A DNA stretch of 64,000 bases from Lineolata rhizophorae (GCA_010093515.1 MU001674.1:1447283-1511282), one strand, 5' to 3'. Shown: positions 33,876-46,590, counted from the stretch's first letter. Notes: generated by a model not told the origin, from the letters alone. Translations and numbers: made by a program.

Positions 33876-35709
33876 ATGCTTGCGGAACATTTGGTTGCCG
33901 CCATATCGGCTCGATCGGCACCGAGTCCGACCCCCACGAAAGATGGTGGAATATTTCTCTATGAGTTCCAACCTGTGGTAACGCAAAAGGCGATTTTCAA
34001 GAAAAGTGCGGCGCCGCCAAATTGTGTGGCCGTCAACGACTCGCATATCTTCGCCGGCCAAGTTGACAAAGCCGTGGTTCACGTGTACAATCGAGAGAAA
34101 GGCAACCAGGAAGCTATAATACCATTTCCGGAGCGCATCACCTGCCTCACTCTTGCTGCTTTGGGCACCTTGCTTGTCCTAGGCACGCAGGGCGGGAGAT
34201 TGATCCTATGGGAGGTAAGTATGACCATAAGGCGCTCGTCTCGCGTACGAACTGTGCTGATATGATGCAAAGGTATGTACGGGACGACAGGTAATTACCT
34301 CGCCTTCTCATCTTCAAGCAGTCACTGCAGTTGCCGTTGACCCTACGTCGAACTTTGCCTTCACCGTCTCCACCGACACGTACATACACATCTGGTCGTT
34401 GCCTAGATTACTGGCATTCAACGCGACACCAGAGTCGCTAAGTCCCACCAACACGATATCCGCCCATCGGTCCTCGATATCAGCGCTTACCGTTGGCCAT
34501 TCGACTACTGCGGCATGTTTTGCTATTTCAAGCGACGATGGCGGGACAGTACAGGTTTGGGACATTCGGACTGGCAACATACTAAAGTCATACTTGACTG
34601 CCGAGGCATCCAGAGTTACGTCTCTCGCGGTTGATCCAGCGGACCGCGGTTTCTACATTGGTTTTGAGGATGGATCAGTGCAAATGGTTCACTTCTTCTC
34701 GCAGACTGTGAAGCCTAGCATTGCTGAGCTATCTTCGGGCGCAGAACTTACTCGAGATCCTAGCCACCTGCGCGCTACGAACACGCCGGTTGCTTTACAG
34801 CAAATTTCTCGCTGGATTCCTGAAGTTGGCAACCAAACTGGTCCCGTATTGTCTCTCGCCCTTAGCTGGGACGGTACAATGCTCCTATCTGGTCACACTG
34901 ACGGGCGTATAATCGCTTGGGATATTGGTAGCAGCCGATACGAATCCACCATCGCGACTCTCCCAGGACCTGTTTCAAATCTGATGATTCTTCACCCAAT
35001 ACAACAAACCCCGAATGATGCGAGCATTGTGACAGCTTTTTCAGGAGGCCGGGACCCATTGACATTGGCGCGCTCTGTCGTCAAGCCGCGCTACGGACAA
35101 GAGGAGGGTGGCGGGCATAATGGAGATGGCAACAACGTTCCAGCAAACTACAGCTTTACGGCTAGTTTTAGAGCAACATGCTCTTTGCGACCTAAAGCCA
35201 TGCCGGACATTGATGCCTTGTTTACTGAAGGGTTTGACGAGCTTTGCAGTTTAGACCTCCAGTCTAAACGGTCAATCACCCAGAGGACAACGAAACCTGT
35301 ACAGAAGGGGCATCAAGAAGCAGGCAATTTCACATCGATGGCCGATGAAGAAACTGATTTCGGCAACGTTGTAGAACAGACGCTGCAATCGCATGACGGG
35401 TCTTTACGTGCGCGGGTGTCAGTGTTGGAAGAATGTAACAAGATGCTCAACAAACGGATCGATACGCTGCTCCAAGAACGTGCAGCAATTGAGGATGCTA
35501 TGAGGCAGGAAGAAGAACGGAAGCTGAGGTCATCGAGAAGGCGGCACGAGAGGGTGACCAGGGGCTGGGCAGCTCGACCAAGTAACCTAGACCCAGTAAA
35601 TTTTGTTCAAGGGAAGCAAGACAATGCTCACAGCAGCGACACAGATATGGCGCAGAGCAGCCAAGAAGAAGACAGCAGTGGTAGCTCTGATGGCTTGGAC
35701 CCAAGCTGA
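33876..35709 (+). CDS. IPI3: Pre-rRNA-processing WD40 protein Ipi3
   Basis: Exons 33876-34214 and 34273-35709 encode 591 residues. The opening MLAEHLVAAISARS, then GIFLYEFQPV, NCVAVNDSHIFAGQVDKAVVHVYNREKGNQEA and GGRLILWE-VCTGRQV, match fungal Ipi3. WD-repeat blocks follow (TYIHIWSLPRLL, GTVQVWDIRTGNIL, DGRIIAWDIGS). A C-terminal coiled coil (about 485-550, ARVSVLEECNKMLNKRIDTL) and an acidic Ser-rich tail end the protein. Ipi3 forms the Rix1 complex with Rix1/Ipi2 and Ipi1, which drives ITS2 processing and the Rea1 step of pre-60S maturation. The splice joins phase 0 to phase 0. Confidence 0.92.
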
Positions 35710-36913
35710 GCGCACTCCGTTTTTGCCGTACGAGGTAGACGTAGTCCGGCACTCTATTTGAGCACGAATATAACCCGACGTCATGGGTTATTATGCTCAC
35801 TTTTTTGCATGCTATTCTGCGAAGGTTTGATGATTCGTCATCATATCCTGGCAGCAGATCTCTTCGCATAGGCTTGTGACCGACGAAGCCGGGCGAGCCT
35901 GTCAAAGGATTCGTTTACAATTCCGGGTTCGGTGATTTGTTGCTTGATGAACACAACCGAAAACTCGGCAGCTGCCAGTCGGGGTTCTATCAGTACTCTA
36001 AAGCAATACCCTTGTTAGTCAAATAAATAGAGTTCGCTTAAGAATGCTTCAGTTCTTCCTATGTATAGGCCGTGTGCGACAAAGCGGGTCATCGAGCCGA
36101 AAGGCTTGATCGCAAGCTAATGAGCCAGTGCTGCAATATTAATTTGAGCGATCTAGATTGGCCGGGTATGGATGCTACAGGCTAAAGTCAATGTGCCCTA
36201 GCAGGCCAACGATCCGGGAATCCAAATCATGGCTTAGACAACGCCAGCTGGCATGGCCTTTGCTCGGCAGACATGTGCCAGATCTACAGAATTACACATC
36301 TTACACCTCGTCACTTGCAGCTATTCCAACCAGACATTCCTTGGTTGAAATTAAGTTGAAAGAATATAAGTGGTGGAGTGTTTCCAACTTTCAGCATTCT
36401 GTTTCACGTCTGCTTTTATCCCGTTTGAAGTTCCGAGATAATTGACGCTAAGAAGGCGCACATACCGGCCGGCGGGCCGTAAATCACCGCTCGAGCGCCA
36501 GGTCATCTAGACCACAAATGAACATCTTTACAATATCCGGATGCTGATTGGACGCCAACACATCCCGTAACTCCCCTTCGCAGGGTCCTGGGCACTTGAA
36601 TCGACGTCAAAAATTCCAATCTTGTGATCTTTAGCGGCGACGTTGAGATATCATGAACGGAGCAGAAACAATCTATATGGGGACCCCGCATTCTATCTCC
36701 GCAATCTGGTCGGTAGAATGGTAGCTACTTAATTTGACATAGCAGGAGAAGACAGATGGCTGGATGGAGTATAATAGCAATGGTACCCCAGGCCAAGTTT
36801 CTAGAGTTGATCCTTTCCCTCCTTGACAGTATCTATTGACGCTGCTTCCAACGTATGGTATCCTTCCATTCGAATCAAAGATTTGAAGTTAACACACTAC
36901 ATAGACAATAGCC
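35710..36913. other. Gap upstream of the cytochrome-domain gene
   Basis: No coding region is recognised. The right end is the promoter of the secreted cytochrome gene; a TATA-like GTATAATA lies at 36769-36776, 138 bp before its ATG. Confidence 0.5.
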
Positions 36914-37707
36914 ATGCATTTCTCCGCGGCTCTCCCCTTCCTGTTCGCTGCAGGTGCCTACGCGCAAGTCTCCGCGGAGTACACCGACGAGGAGACCGGA
37001 ATCACCTTTCAGCGGTTCAGCGCCGACGCTATTGGCTACAGCTTTGGCATAGCGATGCCTTCGGACACGTCGTCTACGGACTTCATCGGCCAGGTCACCG
37101 GCCCTTCGACCGGCTGGTCAGGAGTGTCTCTGGCCGGGCAGATGCTCAACAGCCTTCTTATCGTCACGTACGACGACGCCGACGCGATCGATTCCGGCTT
37201 CTACATGGCCAAGTACGTTCGACACTGGGTCGGCGTTGCTACACGTGCAACTTGTAGGGTTTGACTGACACTGTAAAGCACGTACGGCTCGCCGCCGGAG
37301 ATCGAGGGCGACTTCAGCATGACGCCGATCCCTTCAGGGACCTCCGTTACCGCGGACGGCTTCAAGTACACGTTCCTCTGCAGCGACTGCATCCAGTCCG
37401 ACGGCACGACCTTCCAGCCGGATATGGACACCGTCCTGATAGGCTGGGCCTACTCCCAGGTCGAGCCCGTGGAAGGCATCTTCACCAAGCATTCGATGCA
37501 AGGCCAGGTGCCTTTCGATATCGCGTCGGCCCGCTCCGAAGACTTTGAAGCTTGGTCTTCGATGGTTTCTTCGTAAGTAACCAGGACGCTCCTAGCCAGT
37601 CGAGCATCAGAGTCGGGGGTTTTCCTCGCTGTCGGAGTTGGCACAGAAAGCTCACTTTGTTTCCTTTACATTTCAGTACCAATGCTACGCGCCGCGCGTG
37701 GCACTAG
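36914..37707 (+). CDS. Secreted stand-alone haem b cytochrome domain (AA8, CDH-cytochrome type)
   Basis: Exons 36914-37212, 37279-37572 and 37677-37707 give 207 residues. The first 18 form a signal peptide (hydrophobic core ending AYAQ). The rest matches the DOMON-like cytochrome domain of cellobiose dehydrogenase: YTDEETGITFQRF, STDFIGQV, GWSGVSLAGQMLNSLLIV and KYTFLCSDCIQSD. Met77 (GQM) aligns with the axial Met and His171 (TKH) with the axial His of the haem b site; Cys134 and Cys137 should form the conserved disulfide. Known AA8 domains pass electrons from a dehydrogenase to lytic polysaccharide monooxygenases. Here no flavin domain, cellulose-binding module, membrane anchor or GPI signal follows; the protein ends shortly after the domain. 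It is either a free electron shuttle or acts with partners encoded elsewhere. The last small exon is the least certain part. Confidence 0.9.
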
Positions 37708-38771
37708 GTGAGCGAGAATCACGGGTCCTTTTCTTGTCTTTTTTTTTTTGCGGGTATCGGAGGATATAGATGCAAGTTGTTCATAGTGTTGGTAGGGGGA
37801 GGGGGCGGCAGCGATAGATGGTCAATACACTGTTTCGATTGGACCTGCAACCCATCTTCACTGGGATAGTAGTAGTTCTGTTTTGTGCGAACAAGATAAG
37901 CACACAAATAGACTAAAAGCTCTACACTGTCTGCAATCGCTTGCGCATCGGGAATGATGTTGACGGAATCCTAGCACCTACACGTACAGAAGGTAAATCC
38001 GTGTGGAATCTATGCATTTTAGTAGGTTGGAATTTGATCTCGACATGTTGGCGTGTTTGGGTCCTGAACGTAAGCACGCCAAGCGGGTCTCTAAACACAT
38101 CCCACGCGTCTCCCAGCCGTGACAGCACTGTGGGAAGCAAGGAACGCTAAGGCGTGTTATTGCACCGTCGTAAATCCATGTGCATATTGAGGGCCGAGAC
38201 AAAGTCACAATTCAAGTCCAACACGGGCCCCTAGAACCGGTACGCTACGGCCGCGATAAGCGTCGGCCCCTCTGTGGTGGGAGGCTCGCCAGAGTACCAC
38301 GGTCCAAGGAGCCTTCCCCGGGGGAGAATCCGGGGAAGAACGCCGGGGGGTCCGCCTTGGCCCACGCGCCCGCGTCACGTCTGCCAAGGGCCAGACGCAA
38401 GGCGTGCCCTGCCCTGCCCTGCCCCGCCCCTACGCAGCAGGCGCGCTTTCCCCGCAACCCCTGGCTCCCTCGCGTCTAGCGTGCTGCCGCTCGGCGGCGG
38501 GCAAACCTTGGGCAGGCCACTCGAGAACCAAGCGCCACACTCTGCGCTCGCTCCCGCGCGTCCGATCCACCCAGACGCTGTCCATGCCGCGCCGGGTTTC
38601 CCGTCGTCGGAACCCACGTGCGTTCTCTCTGGCTGCATGCCACCACATCTCAGAGATCTCTAAGAGAATTAGAATTTGGACGCACTCGCGCACGAATAAT
38701 ATCTGCTGCCTGCCTGGCTAGTTCAGCCTGCACCGTCCTCAGCTCCACAGCCTCTGCATCGTTCATCTTGC
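37708..38771. other. Gap between the cytochrome gene and EOS1
   Basis: The first part is AT-rich and likely holds the cytochrome-gene 3' end. From 38220 the DNA becomes GC-rich and probably carries the EOS1 promoter and leader. No protein-like frame is seen. Confidence 0.5.
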
Positions 38772-39977
38772 ATGCTCAGCGGCAGCATAAGCCGTCACCG
38801 GTCCGCGCAACTGGCTCCTCACGCGCCTCCCAATTCCGTTGCCGCGATCCCTCCTCCTCGGTCCCAATCCCCGCCGCCGCCCTTCGACGCCGTTCACCCT
38901 TCGTACCATCCCTCCAATGCTGTCTCCGCGCTACACCCTCGCGTGGCCTTGCTCCTCGGCGTCCCCTCGCGTTACCACGTCCCGCTCCTCGCCGGCCGCG
39001 CATTGAGCACCGCGCCGGCCATTTACGGTGGGCTGAGTGCCGCTTGGGCCGTCATAGGCCCTCTCCTTGCGGCCAGGGAGACTAGTGAATCGGCTGGGGA
39101 CGAGTTGAGGACCAAATGGCCGGGGAGTAATGCGAGCGTAAATGGCGAATTCGGGCTTGAGCAGAGGTTGTGGGTGACGGAAGTTGTGCTGGCAGTATTA
39201 TGGGTGAGCCAATCGCGAGCCTTCTCTGATGATCCACTCGGGTTTCGCAAGCACTATAAGGATCGCTGCGCTAACGTTGAATTCTATAGTGCTCTGCTTC
39301 TGCTTACTTGTCCTTCTTCTTCATTGATTGTCTCATGAACCGCTGGTAGGTCTAATATATGGTTATCTTTTTCAGAGCCCCGGCTTACTGACGCCAACTT
39401 ACAGGCTCATGAACTACACACCCAACGCCACAATCGTTCGTCTCCTCACCATTAATGCCATAAATATCTACACCACCACTGGAGTCCTGCACCTGTCCGG
39501 TGGCAAGTCTGACCCACGTCTCCTTCTTCCAGCTTGGATAGTCATAGCTAGTGTTAGTTGCTTTGCTTTCCTCAGTGCCAACAATATACCCCACCGCCTC
39601 TTCATTGTGCACCCTTTTGTTCTTCTCCTTCGAGTCACTAACCAACCCCCGTAATCAATCGCCAGACCTTGACTGTCCTCTACCACGTCGCCCACCGAAA
39701 CATTAACATACGACGCGAAACCTCCGCTGCTATCCGCGTGTTTTGGATCGCCTCTTTCGTTTCCTCGTCCGCTTTGCTCATCCAGTTGCACTGGCACCAG
39801 CTGGCCGACGATGCGCCGCTGTCATCGAGTCCGAGTCCGACGGCAGGAGCCGAGGGTACCGCGACCAGTGCCCATGCAGCGGTGCCGGTTCCGCTCTTTG
39901 TGGTTCTGAGGCGGGCGTGGCGGGTGTGGAAGGAATGGATGGCGCTGCGAGCGCGCAAGGATTTTGGAAATGGTTAG
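38772..39977 (+). CDS. EOS1: N-glycosylation protein Eos1 family, ER membrane
   Basis: Exons 38772-39203, 39290-39345, 39405-39552 and 39666-39977 give 315 residues. A Pro/Ser-rich N-terminal region is followed by helices in LWVTEVVLAVLW and SAYLSFFFIDCLMNRW, then the family core LMNYTPNATIVRLLTINAIN, GGKSDPRLLLPAWIVIAS, TLTVLYHVAHRNINIRRETS and a last helix. This pattern is that of fungal Eos1, a multi-pass ER protein linked in yeast to N-glycosylation and oxidative-stress tolerance; its biochemical activity is not established. All introns keep phase and restore family sequence. The exact start is the best in-frame ATG and is less certain than the rest. Confidence 0.88.
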
Positions 39978-40479
39978 AGTGTTGAGGTTCCCTGTACGCC
40001 TTTGCGGGGATTGAAAGGTTTCCTCATTTTCTGGATTAAGGGATCGGACGGTAAATGTCTCTTGTTTTTATGTCCGTTACTGGTCGGAGTTCCTACGTAT
40101 TATATGACGGGTTTGGAATACCGAAACTGGACTAAACGTTACACCTCGTCTCTATGGTTAGCTTCTTTAGGATAGAAGATGCTCTAGGGGGGTTTGGTAA
40201 ACTAACGCATATAATAGGCAGCATGCACATTAAACATATAAGTTTTTATGTGGCAGCCCGTTGAAAGGCCTTCTAAATACTAGTTGATGAATTTCTCCAT
40301 GCTAGTCCAGCCAACCTTTAGATACTACATCCACATCCCGCAGCTAATATCACAACAAATAGACCTGGGATGACACGAACCAGAAAGCCCAAAAACGCCT
40401 CACATATGCATCCCATTTACATCGCCCATAACGAAAGCATCAAGAATAACATGAATTGTTAGTCGAAGCCGTTTCACCT
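39978..40479. other. Convergent 3' gap EOS1 / lipoyl synthase
   Basis: About 500 bp between two stop codons on opposite strands. AT-rich 3' untranslated sequence only; no other feature. Confidence 0.6.
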
Positions 40480-41957
40480 TCAAACTTCTGGCTTGCTGCC
40501 GACTTCGATGCCCACCCCTTCGAATCCTTCAACGGGCCGCTGCACGCCGCGCTTACGCAACACATTCTCGATGAAAGCCTCTCCAGCCTTGTACGAACTG
40601 CGTACTAGAGGACCGGACGCACAGTAGAGGAACCCCATATCAAGAGCGCGCTGACGCCAACGCTCAAAGGAAGCCGGCGTCACATACTCATGGACCTTGA
40701 GGTGTCGCTTGGTAGGGCGCATGTATTGACCGAAAGTGACGACATCGACGCCGATAACCCGCAGTTCTGTTCCGCGTCAGACGGCTTCAGCGCTCTGAAA
40801 GAAAACTTAGGAATTGGAAGGGAGATTCTCACCTCTCAAAGCATCCCAAATCTGATCTTCCGTCTCGCCCAAACCGAGCATCAAACTCGTCTTGGTCAAC
40901 AGCCCCTCCCTCGCCCCCTTGGCCGCCTCCAGCACGCTCAAACTCTGCCGAAACGACGCCCTCCGATCTCTCACCCCCGGAGTCAGCGCCTCCACCGTCT
41001 CCACGTTATGCGCGTAGACATCTAACCCGCTCCTCGCCACCTTCCTCACGCCGTCCAGATCGCCGGCGAAGTCGCCCGTCAGCGCCTCGACCAGCATGCT
41101 GGGCGCCTTAGCCTTGATGCGCGCGACCGTCTCGGCGAAGTGGGCGGCGCCGCCGTCGGGTAGGTCGTCGCGGTCGACCGACGTGAGCACGACGTAGCCG
41201 AGGCCCCAGCGGCGCAGGGCCTCGGCCGTGTGCTCGGGCTCGTGGGGGTCCAGCGGCGGCGGCGCGCGCGCCGTCTTGACCGAGCAGAAGCGGCAGCCGC
41301 GCGTGCACGTGTCGCCCATGAGCATGATGGTCGCCGTCGCGGCCGACTTGGAGGAGCCGCCCCAGCAGGTCGAGATGTTGGGGCAGCGGGCTTCCTCGCA
41401 GACTGGGAGGGGGAAGATTAGAGAGGGATGGAAATTGGGGGCCTTCGCATCAGGGGAGAAGACGGGAGGGAAAAACGCCGTTCTAGGAACGGTGGGAAAG
41501 GAAACTCACCCGTATGCAAGCCCAGCCCTCGCAGGTCCTTCTTGATCTTCTTGTACTGGTCACCGCCGGGTACGGCCGTCGTCTTCAGCCACTCCGGCAG
41601 CCGCGTGATCTTCTTGCCGTTCACCGTCGCCGTCTTGAGCTCCAGCGCCTCGTCTGGCGTCAGCGCATGCTCCTCCTCCTTGCCGCCGCCGAGGAAGTCG
41701 GAAAAGGACGGACCCGCGTTGAGCTTGTCGGCGAAGCGCGTTTGCGGGCGCCGAGGCGCCGAGGCTGCCGGTGACGGCGGCACTGGCGCCGCGTCGGCGG
41801 AGGCGCTTGCGGAAGAAGAGGATGGGGATTGCTTGGCTGGAGGAGCATCGGGGACTGTGGCGAGAGAACGGGCCGAGAAGGCGGAGAGGAGGAATTGACG
41901 GAGTGGGAGAGCCGCAGGGGCGCGTGCGCGGCTGTGGGAGAAAATGGCCGTCGCCAT
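40480..41957 (-). CDS. LIP5: Lipoyl synthase, mitochondrial
   Basis: Exons on the minus strand are 41957-41510, 41402-40833 and 40766-40480 (434 aa). An Arg/Ala/Ser-rich N-terminus fits a mitochondrial presequence. The auxiliary 4Fe-4S cluster motif is C151-x4-C156-x5-C162; the radical-SAM motif CTRGCRFC places Cys182, Cys186 and Cys189. [50 protein letters not shown] and [17 protein letters not shown] are family-typical. The C-terminal RSSYKAGE provides the conserved Ser ligand of the auxiliary cluster. The enzyme inserts two sulfurs into octanoyl groups on lipoate-dependent proteins. It is divergent from RPN5 across 802 bp. The intron before [10 protein letters not shown] has a good CTGAC branch point. 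Confidence 0.97.
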
Positions 41958-42759
41958 GGCGAGAGGGTTAAAGATAGGCGGTAGAATGCGACATTCGAGG
42001 TATGAAAGACTAGACGTACGGCGGGATGCGGTTGAGGTTTTGTGGCTGCAAGGATATCGATGAGCTCAGACAAGTTGATGAGTTCGGGTAACGTCGGAGA
42101 AGAGCCGTTCTCGGTTAGCTCGCCTCGCCGCTTACCAAAGGCCGAACCGTGGGTGGATCATGGACTGGCCCGGATATCGAAAGCGGATGTCTTTACTTTG
42201 TCCTGTAAGGCTCTCTTACAGTCTTCGAAGTAAAATTAAAGGACAATTTATTAAGGGCTGATAAGGTCTACCTTGGTGGTTCTGGCGCCACGAACGTCGT
42301 AGATACCTATCGTTGAGCAGCTACAAGTTCAGTAATCTGTACGAAGTATCCGAATAGTTCAGCGTACCATGAAAAAAGCGCTTCCGTATCTGCAGTATCC
42401 AATTTCTTTCTTGGTTTGTTTTTGGCATCAACAATAGAACTCGGCTCTCCTTAGTCTTGTCTTTTCGTGCTTCCGAGGTGGAATCTTGACGCTTTGTGAT
42501 CCGCGCACGGACCACCAAATCCAGGTTCAGCGCCAAGACGATCTACCGCCCTGGGCAGGTCGGCGCTGCAGAGCTTCCGACTTTGAGCCTCACTCTACGA
42601 CATCAACGCCAGGACCAGCGCTCCATCTCCAACACCGGTCGCTTTCCGCCAAGCTGTCGAACCCCAGAAACCTCGCACGCGCTACCTCCAAACCTTACGT
42701 GATTCTTTGCCCGAACCGAAAGCACTGCGGCAACCCAGATCTCACCCCGAGCCGTCATC
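41958..42759. promoter_or_regulatory. Divergent promoter region LIP5 / RPN5
   Basis: An 802-bp interval between divergent starts. An open frame entering from 42486 is continuous with the first RPN5 exon but its upstream residues show no family similarity. No named motif was found. Confidence 0.5.
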
Positions 42760-44423
42760 ATGGCGTACAACCAAGTCCTCCGTGCCGAGAAGGATTTCTC
42801 AAAGGAAGTCGACAAGCAGCTTCCAGAAGCCGAAAAGCTCGCCGAGGTGCGCTCATGAAATATCCCAATCGAGTCAGTTTCGGGAGGGGTGCTCACCAGC
42901 TTCTTTGTGGCCAGAATAATGTCCAGGCAGCCATCGAGAGGTTGCTCCCTTTGGAGAAGCAGACGCGACAGGCATCGGACCTGGCCTCGACGTCGCGCAT
43001 CTTGGCCGGCATTGTGACCATGTGCAAAAATGCGGGCGACTGGAGCTTGCTTAGCGAACAAGTGCTGCTGTTGAGCAAGAAGCACGGCCAGCTCAAGCAG
43101 GCGACGACTAAGATGGTCCAGGTCGTTATGGGGTTCTTGGACGACACGCCAAACTTGGAGACGAAGCTGCAGATCATCGAGACGCTGCGAACGGTGACTG
43201 AAGGGAAGGTAGGCTAGGAACCACGGAGTCCGTGCGATTAGTTTGCCGTACTAACGCTTCCCATGTCTTCAGATCTTCGTCGAAGTTGAACGTGCCCGCA
43301 TCACACGGGTCCTCTCCGATATCAAGAAGTCGCAGGGCGATATCGCCGCCGCGACCGACACCCTGTGCGAGCTGCAAGTCGAGACGTTTGGCTCCATGAC
43401 GCGGCGTGAAAAGACCGAATTCATCCTAGAGCAAGTGGGACTGTGCATTCAGAAGGGTGACTGGACGCAGGCGGGCATTTTATCGCGCAAGATCAGCACG
43501 CGTTACTTCGCGCGCAAGCCTAAGAAAAGCCCTGAACAGCTAGAAAAGGAGCGCAAGGAACGCGAGGAGAAGGAGAAGACCCGTTCCGTCGATGAACCTC
43601 CGCCGGAACCAGAAGACGATGTCACTGATCTCAAGCTGCGCTACTACGAGCAACAGATCATGCTGGACAAGCACGAGGACAAATATCTGGAGGCGTGCAA
43701 ACACTACCGGCAGGTGCTGGATACGGAGGCGGTGGAGGAGAACCCGGAGAGGTTGAAGGCTGTACGTGACCTTGTCATGTCTAAACATTATGTGGTTATA
43801 TTGACTAAAACCGGGAACAGTGCCTCCAACGCATTATCTACTTCATCATTCTCTCGCCTTACGACAACGAGCAGTCTGACCTCCTCCATCGCATCTCGCA
43901 GGACCCACGCAACGGACAGGTCCCGCAGGAAAAAGAGCTTTTGGGGCGCTTCATCAAGCCGGAGCTTATGCGCTGGCCCGTCGTCTCCGCCGAGTTTAGC
44001 TCCCATCTCTGCTCCACAGACGTCTTCGCCGCGGATGAGCAGTCGGCATTCGCAGCGGGCGACCCGAAGGCATATACACGCTGGACCGACCTCCGCCGCC
44101 GCGTCATCGAGCACAACGTCCGCGTCGTGGCGAAATATTACACCCGCATCTACATGTCGCGCCTAACGGAGATCCTGGACCTGACGGAGATCGAGACGGA
44201 GAGGTACATCTCGGAGCTCGTCACGGCGAAGACCATCTACGCCAAAATCGACCGGCCAGCCGGCGTAGTGAGCTTCGCCAAGCCGCGCGATGCGGATGAC
44301 GTGCTGAATGAGTGGAGCTCGAACATGAAGAGTTTGCTGGGTCTGCTGGAAAGGATTGATCATTTGATTACGAAGGAGGAGATGATGGCGCGCATTCAAC
44401 CAGCATCGAAGAAGGCGCATTGA
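42760..44423 (+). CDS. RPN5: 26S proteasome regulatory subunit Rpn5 (PSMD12)
   Basis: Exons 42760-42846, 42915-43208, 43273-43761 and 43821-44423, all joined in phase 0, give 490 residues, close to the family length. Family sequence includes AAIERLLPLEKQTRQASDL, EVERARITRVLSDIKKSQGD and KYYTRIYMSRLTEILDLT within the C-terminal PCI domain (about 330-450), then a helix with LLERIDHLITKEEMMARIQP that joins the lid helical bundle. Rpn5 is a scaffold of the proteasome lid next to the deubiquitinase Rpn11. A charged Lys/Glu segment (EKERKEREEKEKTRS) lies around 200. The acceptor of intron 1 could alternatively be the CACCAG at about 42893-42898, which would add a few residues. Confidence 0.96.
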
Positions 44424-45320
44424 GGAAGGACGTGATGCTTATGTCTATTACAGACAAGCGGAAAGCGGGAGCATGAATGCATTGTATCACGGACAGTTCA
44501 CTAAGTATCCGTTGAGCACGGTAACCGTTAGATAGAGATTGGGTTCGGAGGTCCTAGTGCACTAAAGTTGGAAGCTGTTTGCATGGTGCTAGCGGACGCG
44601 ATGTAATATTAGTACAAAGACTTCAAGCATGTTTCATGCACGGCAATTCTAACTTCAGTCGTATTCCCTAGAATTGGCCCTTCAGGATTTTCAAGTTTCC
44701 GACTAAAAGTAGTTGAGCTCCAGGGAGTTTTCTTGATGCTAGATGAGTAGCACCTGGTATCTTCCAGGTCACCTATTAATTTATCTATATTGAAGGCATA
44801 GTGACTAGCACAAGAGACTCCTGCTGCAGACCAAAGACTTCTTGGCCTCGTGGCCCTAAAGTGAATATTGTGTAGTTAGGGGGTAAGTAACTGTCAAGAT
44901 AATGAAGTATGCTCCACCTCTAAGGCCACAGGAGCCAGGAAAGCTCAGAAACGAGATGAATCTAACGCGAGGAGAGCGAGCCTTTCAAGTGCCGAATGCT
45001 GATGTGGGAATCGTTACGAACATGGTGCTGCCAATTCGTTCCCACGATTTTACCAACTAATTGCGCCTTGACTGGCTGCAAGTTTACAATTAGTTCCACA
45101 CTCGTACCGCAGATATCCACCTCTATGTCCGCAGTAATACCTAATGACAATAGACTTGTTCGTTTCTAGGGTCTATTTACAATCGGCTCGGAAGGTTGAA
45201 CCTAGCTCCAAAGTCATTTTTCAAACGCCAAACAGACGCCAATTCAGGTAAGAAAGTAGTATGTACTTCAGCACCAATCGAAACGGCTACTCCTGCCAAC
45301 ACAGCCTGCCTACAACCACA
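44424..45320. other. Convergent gap RPN5 / cis-prenyltransferase
   Basis: About 900 bp between convergent stops, AT-rich, without protein-like frames or RNA genes that I can recognise. Confidence 0.55.
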
Positions 45321-46590
45321 TCACCACCCTCTTCCCCATCCCAGCCGCTTCCTACCGTTCCTCAAGCCCTCTACCTCGTCCGCCTTCCTCCTCTCCCATT
45401 GCCACTCTACTAACACCGGCAGAAAATGCCAAAGGTCGAACTCGGGCCACAAGCACTCCAGAAACACGACCTTCGTGTGCTCATGGCACTGCCAGAGCAT
45501 GAAGTCGGAGAGACGCTCGACGCCCGAGGTGCGCACGAGCATGTCCAGCGGCGGGTCGGTCGGCGAGTACAGGTGCGAGGATATAGTGTCGGCGGTGATG
45601 GTTTCGGGGTCGAGGAACTGTGGAGGGGAGGAGGTTGCCGGGGGCGAAGGTGCAGAAGTGGGGTGTGTGGAGGGGGATGCAGTGGAGGGGTCAGAGGATG
45701 TGGATGAGGGCGCTTGTTGGTGCCGATGCTCCTGTTTCGCTTTCTTTTCACCCTCGTATTCCTCGCCGTCTGCGCTGCTGTCCTCGATTGTCCCAGGGGG
45801 CACCGGCGATGACGAACGTGATCGGTTAGCTCCGTTCCCGTTTTCTTCGGCGACAGTGCCTAGGTGCTGCTGCGCGCGGATGTGGCGCGCAATGTGGGAT
45901 TCAGAAAAGGTGCGCTTGGCGCGGGCGGCCTCGCTCTGGGATGGCGGCGATAGTGGCGTCGAGTACTCCATGACGGTGCCACGAATCGCCGCGGTAATTT
46001 CCTCCCGCGAAGTATAGGGAAAGCAAACGTTGAGAACGGCCCTAGAAGGTCACCACGTCAGCCCACGTCAGCCAAAGGCGATTGAAAGCAGATCGGAGAG
46101 GGAACGCCCACCTCTTGTTCGCCTTGGTCAGGTCAACGGCGCGATTTACGGCCTCCAGCACGTCCTGCTTGATGAGTTCTCGCTGGCCCAATATCCGAAT
46201 GCACGCGCCATACTGATGCAGCAGGTCGCCGTGCTGCGTCAACTGTTGCAGCTTCACCTTGGCCATATCCATCAGCGCATCCACCTCGTACTTGGATCTC
46301 TTGAAGTTCTCGATGCTGAAGGCGTAGATGGTCACAACGCGCACCCCGCTCTTGTAGCACACTTCGAGGATCCGCGCCAGCGCCTCGAAGCCGAGGTTAT
46401 GTCCCTCGACCGTCTCGATGTGATGATTGCGCGCGAACCGCCGGTTGCCGTCCATGACGAAGGCGATGTGCTCTGGAATGGGCCCTTTGCGCAAGGCGCC
46501 AATGAGGAGGTTCCGCAGGTGGGAGATAGCAAATTCGAGCGGAGGGGACTGGAGAAACCAGTTGGTGGCATTGGAAAGATGTAGCGACAT
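45321..46590 (-). CDS. RER2: Cis-prenyltransferase (dehydrodolichyl diphosphate synthase, Rer2/Srt1 type)
   Basis: Exons on the minus strand, 46590-46112 and 46041-45321, give 399 residues. HIAFVMDGNRRFA carries the catalytic Asp47. TVEGHNLGFEALARILEVCY, VTIYAFSIENFKRSK and AVLNVCFPYTSREEI follow. The C-terminal substrate-binding region MLVRTSGVERLSDFMLWQC is intact. Between the two halves sits a Ser/Pro/His-rich insertion of roughly 120 residues (about 190-310); similar insertions occur in fungal members. The enzyme adds isopentenyl units in cis to farnesyl diphosphate to build dolichol, the lipid carrier for N-glycans, at the ER or lipid droplets. Assignment to Rer2 rather than Srt1 is not secure. 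It shares a 725-bp promoter region with the next gene. Confidence 0.93.
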
